From NCBI GenBank assembly GCA_008694505.1, contig VZDJ01000224.1, forward strand, positions 1,005,420-1,069,419: a stretch of DNA of 64,000 nucleotides, given 5' to 3'. The notes below the pieces were generated by a model. The model was not told the DNA's origin. It was given only the letters and a program-made list of their open reading frames with translations, and searched no databases. A program made the translations under genes and the position numbers. The stretch is from Cyanoderma ruficeps (taxonomy: Eukaryota > Chordata > Aves > Passeriformes > Timaliidae). Shown piece after piece: positions 1-19,016 of this stretch. Numbering within the stretch: position 1 is the first letter of the stretch; every line of letters starts with the position of its first letter.

Positions 1-667
1 GCCCGGGAAGCGGGGAGGTGGAATGAAACATGCTTTGCAGGGGCTGCCCGGAGCGTGTTGTGGCAGCGGTATCGGCGGCCCGGCATGACAAACCCCGGGT
101 GCTCCAGGGCTGCCCGGCTGGCGAGGGTCAGCCACCCTCCTCATATTTCTGAACAGCGTGTGCCAGCGCAGCCCCTGGGGCTGTCTCGGGGTGGCCTTGC
201 AGCAAAGGGATTGATGGCTCCCAGCAATGCCCCGAGTGCGGGGAGCTGGGCAGGGAGGGCTGTGACAGGGGCAGCTCCATCCCTGACCTGAAGGATTTCA
301 GGCCGGGGGGTTCTTGCTGAAGAGCGGGACCACAGCTGCTGAGCCTTTTGAGTTCAGCTTGTAGGTGCTTCCATGTGGGCTGTATCTGCTGCCCCCCAGC
401 CCACGAGGGGCCAGGGCTGGGCTCAGCCTGGGTGGGCTGCACCCATCCCTGCCTAGGCCTTGGGGACACTAGGGGTCTGGTGTCCCTTATCCCCATGGAG
501 CTGGCACTGCTGTGGGGAGGTGGCACTGCTGGAAATACCCTGTGGTGCAGATCCCCTGTCCCAGCTGGGCTTGGGTTTATCCATCCAGAATCCCAGCCCT
601 GAGTGATTCAGTGTCAGAGCCGAGGAGTTCTGCCCCTCACCCAGTGCCTCTTCCTTTGTTCCCACAG
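1..667 (+). other. SCUBE3: SCUBE3 intron, upstream part
   Basis: No exon is recognised before the acceptor at 661-667. The stretch is GC-rich and shows no EGF-type cysteine pattern in any frame, so it is read as the intron before the first visible SCUBE3 exon. The signal peptide, the other EGF repeats and the 5' half of the gene must lie outside the window to the left. Confidence 0.7.
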
Positions 668-4898
<4,231 letters not shown>

Positions 4899-7800
4899 CC
4901 CCCCGCGGCCCCGGGCCACCCCACAGCCAAGGAAACCCTCTTCTCCTTTCCTTCTCCTTTCTGATTTTTCCTTCCTCCGCCTGGCTCCGGCAGGATCGCC
5001 ACTGCTCGCCCCGCAGACGTCTCCCCACGATTCCCCTGCCGCTCCCTGCAGAGCTGCTCTCCCAGCTGGGGGCACAATCCGGTCTCATCCAGCGGCGGAG
5101 AAGCCGCTCCCCTCTTCCGAAGCAGCTTCGAAGGTTTTAGGAAACTGAAGTAGTGTTCCTTTCGCTGTCCCGTGTCCTCCCTTTGGTTTCCTTTATGCCA
5201 GGTCTGTCCCCGTTCCCTGGTGCCACCAGCAGCCCAGGACAGTGTGGGGGGTCCTTGTCTTTGCAGCCCCCGGGGCTGGCGCCGGCTGCGGCCCCGCGGA
5301 GCCCTCGCAGAGGAGCGCAGGAGGTGACACCGTGTCCACCGTAGCGCCGGGCCCCGGCTACCGGCGCCGCTTTGCAGAGGTCGGGGAGGGGGGAAGAGAA
5401 CTGACACAGCCGACTTGATTAAAAAGGAAATGCAAAGGAGTGATGGCAAAGCCCACCAGCGCGGCACCGTGGTGGCTCTGTCCCGCCGGAGAGCCGTGCT
5501 GATGCTGGGAGGGAAGCGCAGCCAAGCCACGTTCCCGGAGAACAATGTCTGGCTGCACGGGAGAAAACAGGGAGCAAAGGAGAAGGACTTTCAGCCGGAT
5601 TCGATTTTTTTTTCTTCCCCCCCCACCACCCCAGACACTTGTGCCAAGAAACCAGACTTTGTTACAAGCTCTGCCAAAGAGTAACTCGGAAAAGCAAGCT
5701 TTGAGAAGAGCAGGAGTTAATGTTTGTGCACTAGGATATCCTCCTTTCTACCTTTTTCATATGTATTAAGTGCAATCATTTGAGTCTTCCTTATATTATT
5801 TAGAGGGAAGTTGTTTTTTTGTTTTTTTTTCTACTAGAAACTACAATATTTATAACTGCCTGAGAAATGAGAATGTGTGTTTGCAAGGAAACAAAAACCA
5901 CCCACCCAGAGCAAGCCGGGCCCTGGGCTGCGCTGACCAGCGATGGCGTCTTCAGGCCTTTTCTGCCACCTTTGTCCCCGATAAAAGTCCCTGTCTGGGG
6001 GGAGATGGTGCCTCTCCTGCTCTGCACAATGGGGTGAGTTTTTGCAGGGAGTTGGAGTCGTCTTGGTCCGTCCATGGGGGGTGAAGTCGGTCCTTTCAGC
6101 CTGATCCACCACAGTCTGGGCGTTGTTCCGGCCCCAGGGCAAGGGGGGTCAAAACTCGGCCCTGTCACCTGCTTGTTGCAAACTGATTTGCTTCCCTGAA
6201 GGGGTTCAGGGATGAGCCAACAGCTGCTGAGGCTGGGTCTGGGGGCACGCTGGGAGGAGAGGGGAGCTGGCCCTCCACTCAGCCCTGAAATCTCTCCCCC
6301 AGGTACAGCGATCCCCCAGGCAGAGCCACCCTCACGGGCCTGGGGAGGTTTTGTCCTTCTGAGTCCCACTGGACATTTTTGGCCCCATCCCTCTCTCTGT
6401 GTGTTCTCACCCTGAGAGAGGCTGTGGGAGCCCCTCCCCAGGGAGTGGGGTGCAGATCCCAGGGAAGACCCATCCTGCCATCCCCTGTTTCACTGCATCG
6501 CCTCCCCCAGACAGGCTCAGCTGGGGACCGTGGCCAGGTGGACACCACTGGTGGGTTTGTCCCCCCAGCATCTTCATGTGGACAGACAGGACTCCCAGGG
6601 ACAGGCAACTGCTGCCACCACTCATCCCTCCTCCTCCTCCCCAAGCCTCCCTACTTTTCCAGCCCTACCACCAGTTCTCAGCTGTCATCTTCCCCACACC
6701 TTCATCCTCATCTTCATCCTCTCAAAGACCTGGAGCTGCCAGGACTAAACATGATTGACTTGCCTATAGCTCTGCCTGTGGCAGGTCCCTTCCCATCACT
6801 GTCCCTTCTTGTCCCTCACTGTCCTTTTTCCCACACCTGAGCCCAGCCCTGCTTTTAACAAACCAATTATTTATTGCTCTGCGTGTCCCACTGCATCCAT
6901 CTTTCCTGCATCTGGGGGAAGCAGCTGCTCGTCCCTGTTTTCCCTCCTGGATCCACACTGCTCCAGCACCCCAAGAGCCTCTCCCGGGCTCTGTGAGGGG
7001 CTGCGGGCGGGCTGAGCACTGGCACAGGGGCTGAGGTTTGTCCCCAAGATGCGTCAGTTGGAAAAGTCTGTCCTGATTCATCCCAGCTGTGGATTTTCCC
7101 CTCCTGCCCCCAGCTCCCAGCCTGTTTGGAAGCTCCACATCTGGGGACTGAGCTGTTTGTCACTTGGTCATTGTCTGAAAGCAGCTGCTTTAATCCACAA
7201 AAGCTGCTGTAGGGATCTGGAGGGGTTTTGTGGCTCTGGGACAGTGGTGCAGGCCAGTGACCCTTGAAAGGGTCCTTCATATTTAGAATGGAAAAAAAAA
7301 ATACCCAGCAGCAAAAATAAAATCAGCCCAGGAATGACCAGCCTGACCAACCCTGCTGTGGTGCCCTGGACTGCCACAGCCCCTCATGCCCACCACAGCT
7401 CATTAGCTTTGATTAACTGTGGCTTATCTAATGTCAGGTTACTGCCCAGATGCCTTGGTGGGGTATCAGGCCCTTGGGGTGTCCTGGCTGTCACCCTTGT
7501 CACCACACCGGCCCCCTCTGCCTCCCTGAAGCAGTCGTGGAAGGATGAGGTGGGCAGCACATCCTCCTGGAACGGCCAAAGGCACCTGGTAATGGTGATT
7601 CCCCCTCCTCCTTTCACCAAACAGCTCAAAAAAGACCCCAAAATTCCACAGGGCCCCTGGAGCCACCCAGCCCACAGCGACCCAGCCCCACTCCTCACCC
7701 ACCCCCACCTCAGAATGGGTTTGAAAGGCTGAAACCCACATCAGCCACCTCGGGGATCAATGCTTTGAAGCCGTCAAGAGAAATAAACGTTGTTGGGGTT
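4899..7800 (+). other. SCUBE3: Probable long SCUBE3 3' UTR
   Basis: No coding exon is recognised after the SCUBE3 stop. The stretch turns AT-rich, with T- and A-runs around 5608-5830 and 7290-7320. A poly(A) signal AATAAA at 7782-7787 is the best candidate end, and AATAAA-like sequence also occurs near 7314. A long 3' UTR is expected for this family, but the exact cleavage site cannot be read from sequence alone. Confidence 0.5.
7782..7787 (+). terminator. Candidate SCUBE3 poly(A) signal AATAAA
   Basis: AATAAA lies in an AT-rich context about 2.9 kb after the SCUBE3 stop and is followed by a T-rich stretch (7807-7820). It could end the SCUBE3 transcript; more distal ends up to about 8.2 kb are also possible. 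Confidence 0.45.
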
Positions 7801-7809
7801 TTGGGTTAT

Positions 7810-8757
7810 TTTTTTTTTCACGTTGGAGTATTTATATCTGCCTTTTGCAGCGGGCCAGGACTTGCCATCTCCAGCAGAAACGATTAAAGTGATGAGCAAG
7901 ATGTAGTTCATGAAGTTATTTGCACTTGATTAAAAGAAAAAAAAATGTTATTTGAACTTTGTAAAAAGAAATGTTTGCATTTTGTATTGTCTTTTTTTAA
8001 TTATTAAATGGAATTTCTTGGTGTTGTGTTGATCTTTCAAAAACTGGCTCTGATGTTTATTTTAAAGGTTTCTAACAGCAGGATCCAGAGCTATTTTCAT
8101 TGTTTTGTTCCCTCGGATGCTGACAAGCTTTTCCAGGGCCCAAAATATTTTTTCTCCCCCACAGAAGCTTCCCTAAGCTCTCCAGCCCCTGCACAATGTA
8201 TTTATTTATACACATTACTTAGATGCAAATTTCATTTTTAGCCCAGAACATGGAGTTAGACTGGCTCAGAGGGAAGGGGATGGAAAACACCCTCAGCCCC
8301 AGCCCCAGCCCCCTCGCTGGGCTGCAGCTGCGTCCTTCAGCACCCCTGGACAATGCTCAAGTCCTCAGGAGCTGCACCTGGGTAGGTGTGGGCTGATATG
8401 GGGTTATTTGCATTTAAAGGTTTCTGAGCCCCTCCCAGAGCAGGGCTGGGCTCTGCAGCAGGAGTCAGGTGAGCTCTGCACCAGGTAAGGGTCCTCTCTG
8501 AGGGTCACTGCTGAACCTGAACCTGCTGGGACACCTCTGCTCTGAGGGAGAGTGGAGCTTCCCCTCCCTCTCTGAATGCAGGAAGGATGAGGCTCCTTCT
8601 CTCAAAAACTTCAATATCCCACTTGGAATTCATCTTTCTCCCAACAACTCAGCACCTGAGGCCTTCCTCAGGAAGAAGTGAGCAGTTCTTTGGCAAACCC
8701 TCCCCGAGGAGCTGTGGAAGAACAGAACCACACACAGCTGTGGGTGTCTCTGCAGAA
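7810..8757. other. Convergent intergenic gap, SCUBE3 to RPL10A
   Basis: The two genes face each other tail to tail here. The left part is AT-rich (7800-8240) and the right part is GC-rich with no recognisable exon. A short CAGCCC-type simple repeat occurs near 8295-8313. I see no RNA gene or mobile element. Confidence 0.4.
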
Positions 8758-8763
8758 TTTATT
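8758..8763 (-). terminator. RPL10A: RPL10A poly(A) signal
   Basis: The plus strand reads TTTATT, which is AATAAA on the minus strand, starting only 11 nt after the RPL10A stop codon (8775-8777). The 3' UTR must therefore be very short, as is typical of ribosomal protein mRNAs. Confidence 0.85.
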
Positions 8764-8774
8764 GCTGCCCCCCC

Positions 8775-11801
<3,027 letters not shown>

Positions 11802-11820
11802 GGCTGCGGCTACTTGGACC

Positions 11821-11874
11821 GAAAGGGCGGAAGTTACTCCGGTGCATTATAAATAGTGGCGAGATCTCGCGAGA
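11821..11874 (-). promoter_or_regulatory. RPL10A: RPL10A core promoter: TCTCGCGAGA, TATA-like box, 5' TOP
   Basis: Read on the minus strand, the palindrome TCTCGCGAGA (11865-11874) is followed by a TATA-like TATTTATAA (about 11847-11855). About 25-30 nt further on comes a pyrimidine tract CCCTTTC (11821-11827), a good 5' TOP start for a ribosomal protein mRNA. The inferred start site near 11827 leaves a 5' UTR of about 25 nt before the ATG at 11799-11801. A GGAAG ETS-type core also lies nearby (11829-11833). Confidence 0.7.
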
Positions 11875-12750
11875 CTCAGGCGCACAGCGTGGCGCCATAT
11901 TGGGAGCGGCAGGGAGCAGCACCTCGAGGCTGCCATGCTGGGAGCAGCGGGGAGAGCCTCTCCAGACTGCCCTCGGCGGGCGGCCCGTCCGCATCTCCTT
12001 CCTTGTTAAATAAACAACCGGGACCTCTTTGCTCCCTGTCTCGGACCACCAGGACAGGAGTTACTACATCGCTTCACAGCGTATCTCAGGGACCCCGGGC
12101 TGGCCTCAGCAGCCGCCGGGAAGGAGAGGGGGCGCGTGAGGAGCTGCTGGGATGCGCTGGGCTCGGGCGGTACCGCTGGCAGCGCCGGCCGGAGAGCAGA
12201 GGCTTGTGGCTTCAATGTTGGCAACGCGCATGCGCCGCCGGCTGCGCCCTCGTACATTGGCCGCCCGGCGGCGCGCGCTCTTCGGCCCGGCCCGGTCCGC
12301 CCCGGAACCTGTATAGCGGGCAGGGGCGGCTGCGCGCGGGCGGGAGCGCCGCCGCTATGCGGGTTGCGGGGTGGGCGGGGCCGGGCGCGGTGCACGTCGG
12401 GCCGGCGGCGGACCCGGGCCCGGCGGGTAGCTCAGGTCGGTGTGGGGGGATGGGGGGGGCGGCGATGGCGGCCGAGCCCGGGAGCCGCCTCAGCCCCCGG
12501 GTACTGCGCGGGGGGAGCTCCCCCGTGTCCCCGCCACCCACGGGCACTGCCCTCCCCGCTGCCTTCGCAGCCCGTACCACGGTTTCCCCGGTCTCTTGTG
12601 GGGACAGCGGTGTGAGGGCCGCCGGAGCAGCCCCCGGGCAGCGCACAGGAGCCTCAGCCGGGTGCGGGGAGCGCGGGGCGAGGCGGCACCGAGCGGGCAC
12701 CGAGCCGGGCTGCGCCCCGAGGGGCGGCACCTTACCACACCCGAGGGGCG
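11860..12750. promoter_or_regulatory. Shared CpG-island promoter of RPL10A and ZNF76
   Basis: This very CpG-rich interval separates the divergently transcribed RPL10A (-) and ZNF76 (+). It holds the TCTCGCGAGA palindrome (11865-11874), a YY1-like GCGCCATATTGGG (11892-11904) and a full NRF1-type palindrome GCGCATGCGC (12226-12235). The non-coding first exon of ZNF76 must lie in this island; I cannot fix its donor, though a GT near 12436 (context CTCAGGTCGG) is one option. Confidence 0.65.
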
Positions 12751-13378
12751 GCAGGGATGGACGGGGCGGTTTGCCTCGTTCCTGGAAATCAGACGATCAA
12801 GTATTTGGCTTGGTCGTTCGTGAAGAACGCGCTCTAGCTCCTTTAAAAGATAACCTATCAGCAAAGAGTCTCTTTAGCAAAATGTTCTTGTGGGGGTGTG
12901 GAGGCTTTAGCATCATTTGCTTAGAGCCTGAAATTCTGTCTCTCAGAAGGCTGTGGATTAGTCAGGAAAGGGAGGAGAGAAGGACGATGCTTCCAGGGAT
13001 AAAGCTCATCACCCTACCCCTGTCTCCTGCAGCACAGGACATGCTCAGCCTGTAGGTTCAGGTTTTAAAGTACTCGGAAACCATGCAGATCATTTGGAGG
13101 ACAGGAAGGGCTTGAATGTGACATTTGTACTGTCTCTAAGAAGAATCTGTCAGTTCACTGGCGTGATAAGCTTTGTTTCACATTTGTCTGTGGAATAGAT
13201 TGTTATCCCTGCCTGCCTTTAGTGTGGGAATGGTGCAGCATCGTCCATCTTAGTACTTTATAACCTCAAAAGTTTTTTGAGGCCATTCCTAGCGTGCAAA
13301 AGTGGAGAAACTAAAGCAGGAGGAGAAACTAAGGGGAGAAATTTAAATGGAATTGTTCTTTTTACTTAAGGCTTGCAG
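12751..13378 (+). other. ZNF76: ZNF76 first intron
   Basis: AT content rises after the CpG island and no coding exon is recognised. The acceptor at about 13371-13378 (TTACTTAAGGCTTGCAG) precedes the exon that carries the ZNF76 start codon, with about 88 nt of 5' UTR. Confidence 0.5.
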
Positions 13379-13466
13379 CAAAGACGACGACCCCGTGTCC
13401 CACAGGCCCCTGGCTCTGGGCCCCAGTGCTCCCAGGCAGGATCCATGTGTGGGGAGTCGGGGCAGG

Positions 13467-16400
13467 ATGGAGAGCCTGGGGCTGCCAGCAGTGACCCTTG
13501 GGGATGGCACCACGGCCTACCTGCAGCAGGCTGGCAGAGGTAACAGAGCCTCGGGCTGCCAGGGCTGAGAGTCTCTTCCTGGCTCTGAAATTAAAGTCAG
13601 ACTCACCAAAAGTGCCCCTCACGGTGTAGGGGCTGCCACACGTGCGTGGCTGCTTCGCACAGGCAGTTGATGACTGTTGGATCTGCATCGAAGTCTGGTG
13701 TAAAATAAAATACAAATCAAACACGCCTCTGGTTTGGAAATGGAGCTGTGGAGATGGGAGAGCTGTTGCTGTGGAAAATAAAGGTGCTGTTCAGACCAGG
13801 AGAGCCCTGTTCTTTGCAGGATTGCTGTGGACAGGGAGCCGATGCTGTGGCCTGCAGGGCTCTGCTCCACCAAAACTTCCCCTGGGCTGTGCAGGTGGTT
13901 TTGCATCACTGGTGTGCGCAGGGTTTGGTTCACAGCAGTGCCTTTCTCACTCAAAGAGGTGCCGAATTCCACACCTGCCCTTATTCTGGTGTTTATGGGG
14001 TGCCCCTTTCTCCACCACCCCCTGCTCCCAAGAAGAGGAGCACGGTTTTTCCCAGCCTGCAGAACAGGATGGAGGAGTTGTGCAGCTCTGTGTCCTGGGG
14101 GTTGCCCTCCTGCTTTATTTTCTGTGCAAACTCACTGCAAGTTCATTACACGTGTGGGACTGGACTGTCTTGGAACCACCACGTTATATGACCCCCTCCT
14201 CAAACCTTATGCTCCAGGTGAAACCAACCTGGATTCTCCATGTTCAGTGGGATGGAGCAATGTCCTCTCTGCATCAAATCATTGGGTAACTAAGTCATTA
14301 TTACAGGTTTGCACAGAGTCAGGCTTTGGCAAAGTTCAGTCTCTGTAGCACTTTAGGCCCCTTTAGGTGTGTAATTGTTTCCTAACATTGATCTTCTGCC
14401 AAAGTAGTAGATAAATCTCCAGGCACTGATGCTACTCAGCACACCCAGCTGATTTCTTCTTCCAACACAAGTGTAATTGCTGTCTCAGTGTGCTCTTTCT
14501 GCTCCTTGGCACAAGGAGCTGTGAGGGACAGCTCCTCAACAAGTGGTGCCTAAGGATCTTTGTCATGTGTCCTGTTTAGAAAAGGGCAATGTCAACATTT
14601 TGGGGAAATGAAGTGCCTCTGTGGGGGAAAGCTGATCCATAACGGCCTAGAAGTGACAATTTCTCCCTTTTGTGGGACTGTGGGAAGCATGTGGGACAGA
14701 GAGACTGGGCTCAGCAGCTGATGGCATGTTTTAACTATTCCAGGTGAAAAGCTGATTGAAGGGCAAGTCATTGAGCTTGAAGATGGGACCACAGCTTATA
14801 TCCATCAGGTGACTGTTCAGAAAGGTGAGGAACACACATTCCCCCCTTTGTGTTTGGAAGGACACTGTCGATGTGGCTGCAGCTCTCAGTGCTCCAGCAT
14901 TTGGGCTGCTCCATCAGTTCCAGCTCTCAGAAGACCATGTGAGCATAAGGTTTCTGTTGGGGTTTTCTTTCTTGTGGTTTTGAGGCTGAGCAAACAAGGA
15001 CATTGCCTGCAAAGTTTTTAGCAATTTGATGAGAAGGTGAATTTGGTGGAGGTGGAGGCAAATGTTGAAGTGGCATTTCACCTGTGGGCTCTCCTTGTTG
15101 TCATACCACAAGTCCAGTGAGCTGTGTTGGTGCCAGCCACATAGCACACACAGAGCTTGTTTCATGTGGGAGCAGTTGGGCAGGAATTTCCTCTGAACTT
15201 TGAGATAATATATTACTTCTGGAATAGGTGTTGGTGGGAGGGGTCATGTGGGGATTTTTGGGAACAATGCCACCTTGGTCATTAACCCATCAGCCAATGT
15301 CATCTCTGAAATTAGGTAACATTAGTCTGAGAGGTGTTTGGAATCCAGTTCATGTGGCAGGCACTAGAGTGGCACGGAGGAATCATCTTTGGCCATGCTA
15401 AGGTGCAAAAGGGCAGGTAGAAAGAGCTCTGTTACTTTGGGCAGTCCTTTCTTCATGCTGCCAAGTTGCTTGTATGCCACCTCCCTCTTCTATTCTCCAA
15501 AGGCTGCTTGAAATGGATGTTTTCCAGCTGGCTGTGCCCCTTTCCCCTTTTCATCCTCTTCCCTGCCCTCACATGCACAGTGAGAGGGGTTCTCCTTCTC
15601 AGCCCTGCTTCCCCTGCCGTGGGATGTTTGTGTTCTCCTTCACACACCCCTGTCCCAGAGCCATCCTTCTTGTCTGGGATATACTCTGGCATTTTGAAAC
15701 TGCATTACTCCTTTGAGCAAAGGAAGAGGCAAATCTGTGCATGAAGCCTTGAAAACCTCATCATTCACATCAGAAGGGCTCAAATGGTGTCTTAAAACCC
15801 ACAACTGTGGTTGCCTTTCAGGGCAAGCAGGCAGCCCTCTGTCCTCTCCTGCCTGGCAGCCTGAACTGCCACAGTATTCCTCATCCTAGGTCCTTCAGGA
15901 AGGTGTGTGGATGTATTGCTTTTCTTTTAGAGGCTGTGGCTTTTGAAGATGGGCAGCCAGTGGTGCTGGAGGATGGCAGCATGGCCTTCATACACAGCAC
16001 AGCTAAAGGTAAAGCATTTCCTGCTCTTTCCTTGGCAGCAGGGGAGAAACTGCTGATATGTATTAGATTTCCAGGGCTGGGGACCTGAAGCACTTTTTTT
16101 CTGCCTCACACTGAGCTTTTTTTCAGCTGTTTACCTGAATGTTTCCTCTTGCAGAGAGTTACGAGCCCGGCACATTCCAGGCTGTCCAGCTGGAGGATGG
16201 CTCCACTGCCTACATCCACCGTCCTGTCATCGTGGCACCTGGCAGCACCACCCTGGAAGTGCAGACAGAAACTGGGCTCGAGGAGCTGGCTGGGGAGGAG
16301 GAAGATGATGGCTTTGATGTGGACACCATTAATGCACTGCAGCAGTATGGCAGGAAGGTGAGGGCACAGCTTCTCTTGGCTTGAGTTTGTGCTCTCCCTT

Positions 16401-18980
16401 CAGCAGTGCTTGTGTGCATCTGTCAGCACCAGCTTTGAGAGAAGCAACTGCACAGGGCTTCAGTGTGAGCGTCACTGCTGAGGGTGCCTGGCACTTGGGG
16501 ACACAGAATGGGGCTGTTTGGTCCTGGGGAGGGCTGGGCCCACCACCCTTAACCTGCTGCAGGCTCAGGTTTGGGAAGGCAGGAGAGCTGCTGTGGTACA
16601 CCCTTTGATGTGTCAGCAGTGACCAAGCCATGGCCACTGTCCCCATGGTGACAAAGGCCTCAAAACAAAAACAGCTTCAGATCCTGATGTGCTGCTACTG
16701 CAGTGTCACACCTCAGTATCCTGGGTACTGCCTTTTTCTCCTGTCTCCATAGTGCTGTGGGGCAGGGGCTCCACCGGGAAGGTGCTGGTAGTGCTGAGCT
16801 GGGCACAGACCTTCCTGCTGTGGCAGGCCCAGCCCCTGTTCTCTGGGGAAGGGTGGGGTGGCACTGTGGCTGTCACTGCCTTCCTGCTCCACGCTCTGCA
16901 GGGAGGCACAAACACTGCCTGTGCTTCTTCACTCACAGGGGTCTGACGAGGAAGAGGAGGGAGTGACAGACACCTGCCATATGAAGAGTAAGGACTCCAG
17001 CAACGTCCCTTCCCAGGTGTGAATTTTTCAGTGACTGGAACGAGGCCGAGCTCCTCTTTGCCAGTAATTATAAAAGTGCTGTGGCTTCTCTGCCGACTTA
17101 GCAAATACTAACTGCACCTATTTCAAATGAGCTGAGAAAGGGAGTTTCATGTCTGAGAACCCCCAGTAAGCTGGGAGGTGGGAGGGGGAAATGCAGGTTC
17201 CTAGAGCCCTGTCACCTGGGCTTCACCCTGTGGGTACAAGCTGGTTTGTAGGAACATGTTTTTGGAGGATAACTGCAGGAATGCATATGTATGGTAAGGA
17301 GGGAAATATTTGTGTGGGCTTGGTGAAGCTGTGGTGGCTTGCTGGATTGATTCCAGTTCTTGCCTCAGCAGGATTTGCAGGAGGAGGTGGTGCAAAACCA
17401 GAGGAAGGGGCAGCAGGTCGGCAGCAGAGCTTTTCGCTGTGGGTACAAAGGCTGTGGCCGCCTCTACACCACTGCCCACCACCTCAAGGTAAAGCAGGGG
17501 ACATGGCAGTGTACAGGCCAGAGCATCCCAGCTTACACTGCCAGGGCAGAATGCTCCATTCTGTGCATGCTGAGCTCCCCAAGAGACCCAGATGTGTCAA
17601 CTGGCCAAGGTGAAATCCAACAGGCAACTTCAAATTCTTTCCATCAGGATTTTTCCAGTTTTCCTTCTTCCTTGCCTTGGACCTCATTTTAGGGACCTGT
17701 TCTTTCTTTCTTTCCAGGTACATGAACGTGCTCACACAGGTGACCGGCCATACACATGTGACTTCCCAAGCTGTGGGAAAGCATTTGCTACAGGTAACAG
17801 TTTCTGTTTTGAGCAGATTTTGTTTTCTGTCCAACCCAACCCCTGCTGAGTTTCAGTCCTAACTCTGGTGCAGTAGAGCACAATATCCAGAGGATCTAAA
17901 GCAAGGGAATCACAGCACAGGAACCTGCTGGGACTTCATTGATTGTGGGCAAATAATGGTGGAAGCAAGGTTGGAAGTGATGCTGGGGTTGGTTATTTCT
18001 TCCCCTTCAAACTTTGCAGACACAACACACACTCAAGTACATGGACTGAGGGGTGGTACTCAGCTTGTCATGGTGTTTCCTTCTCATTACAAAATTAGTT
18101 GTGGTGTCTGTCCTGGACAGGATATGGTCTGAAGAGCCACGTGAGAACACACACAGGTGAAAAACCCTACAAGTGTCCAGAAGACATGTGTAGCAAAGCC
18201 TTCAAAACCTCTGGCGACCTGCAGAAACACATCCGCACACACACAGGTGAGCAGCACAGGGGAAGAGCTGCACAGGGGGCAACCCAGTGCAAGGGTGTCC
18301 AGGGTGCTCCAGGTGGCTGGGTGGTGACAGGTCTCACCTGTCACCTGACACATCTCTCGATCCATGCAGGTGAACGTCCCTTCAAGTGCCCCTTCGTGGG
18401 CTGTGGCCGCTCCTTTACCACGTCCAACATCCGCAAGGTTCACATCCGGACGCACACGGGCGAGCGGCCCTACATGTGTGCAGAGCCTGGCTGTGGCAGG
18501 GGCTTCACCAGTGCCACCAACTACAAGAACCACATGAGAATCCACACAGGTAGGAGGGAGCCAGCAGCAGGGAGATTGGTGGGGCTGGGATGGGCGTTTC
18601 CAGGCTGAACGCCGCAGGGGTGGCCAAGGAGTTGGAAGAAATTGTGGGAATTGCTTTATTGGATTGATTATTGTTCCAGCAGTCTGTCTCCAGCTATTTG
18701 CTTTGGTGGGGCATCCCTCCCCAGAGCATGAGGAGGGTGAAGTTCAGCTCTGTGGCCTCTGCCCTAGGAGAGAAGCCGTACCTGTGCACCGTGCCGGGCT
18801 GTGGGAAGCGCTTCACGGAGTACTCCAGCCTGTACAAACACCACGTGGTGCACACACACTGCAAGCCCTACACGTGCAGCAGCTGTGGCAAGACCTACCG
18901 CCAGACCTCCACCCCGGCCATGCACAAGCGCAGCAGCCACGGTGAGCTGGAGGCCACCGAGGAGAGTGAGCAGGCCCTCT

Positions 18981-19016
<36 letters not shown>

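Noticed and set aside
12006..12864. Several long frames on both strands in the ZNF76 CpG island
   Set aside because: They are Arg/Pro/Gly/Ala-rich, overlap in several frames, and no homology is seen. This is typical of CpG-island sequence.
16939..16987. Exon-like segment in a ZNF76 intron (acid-rich, [15 protein letters not shown], with AG and GT borders)
   Set aside because: Its 49 nt would break the phase-0 to phase-0 join of the flanking ZNF76 exons, which fit each other directly. At most it is a cryptic exon.
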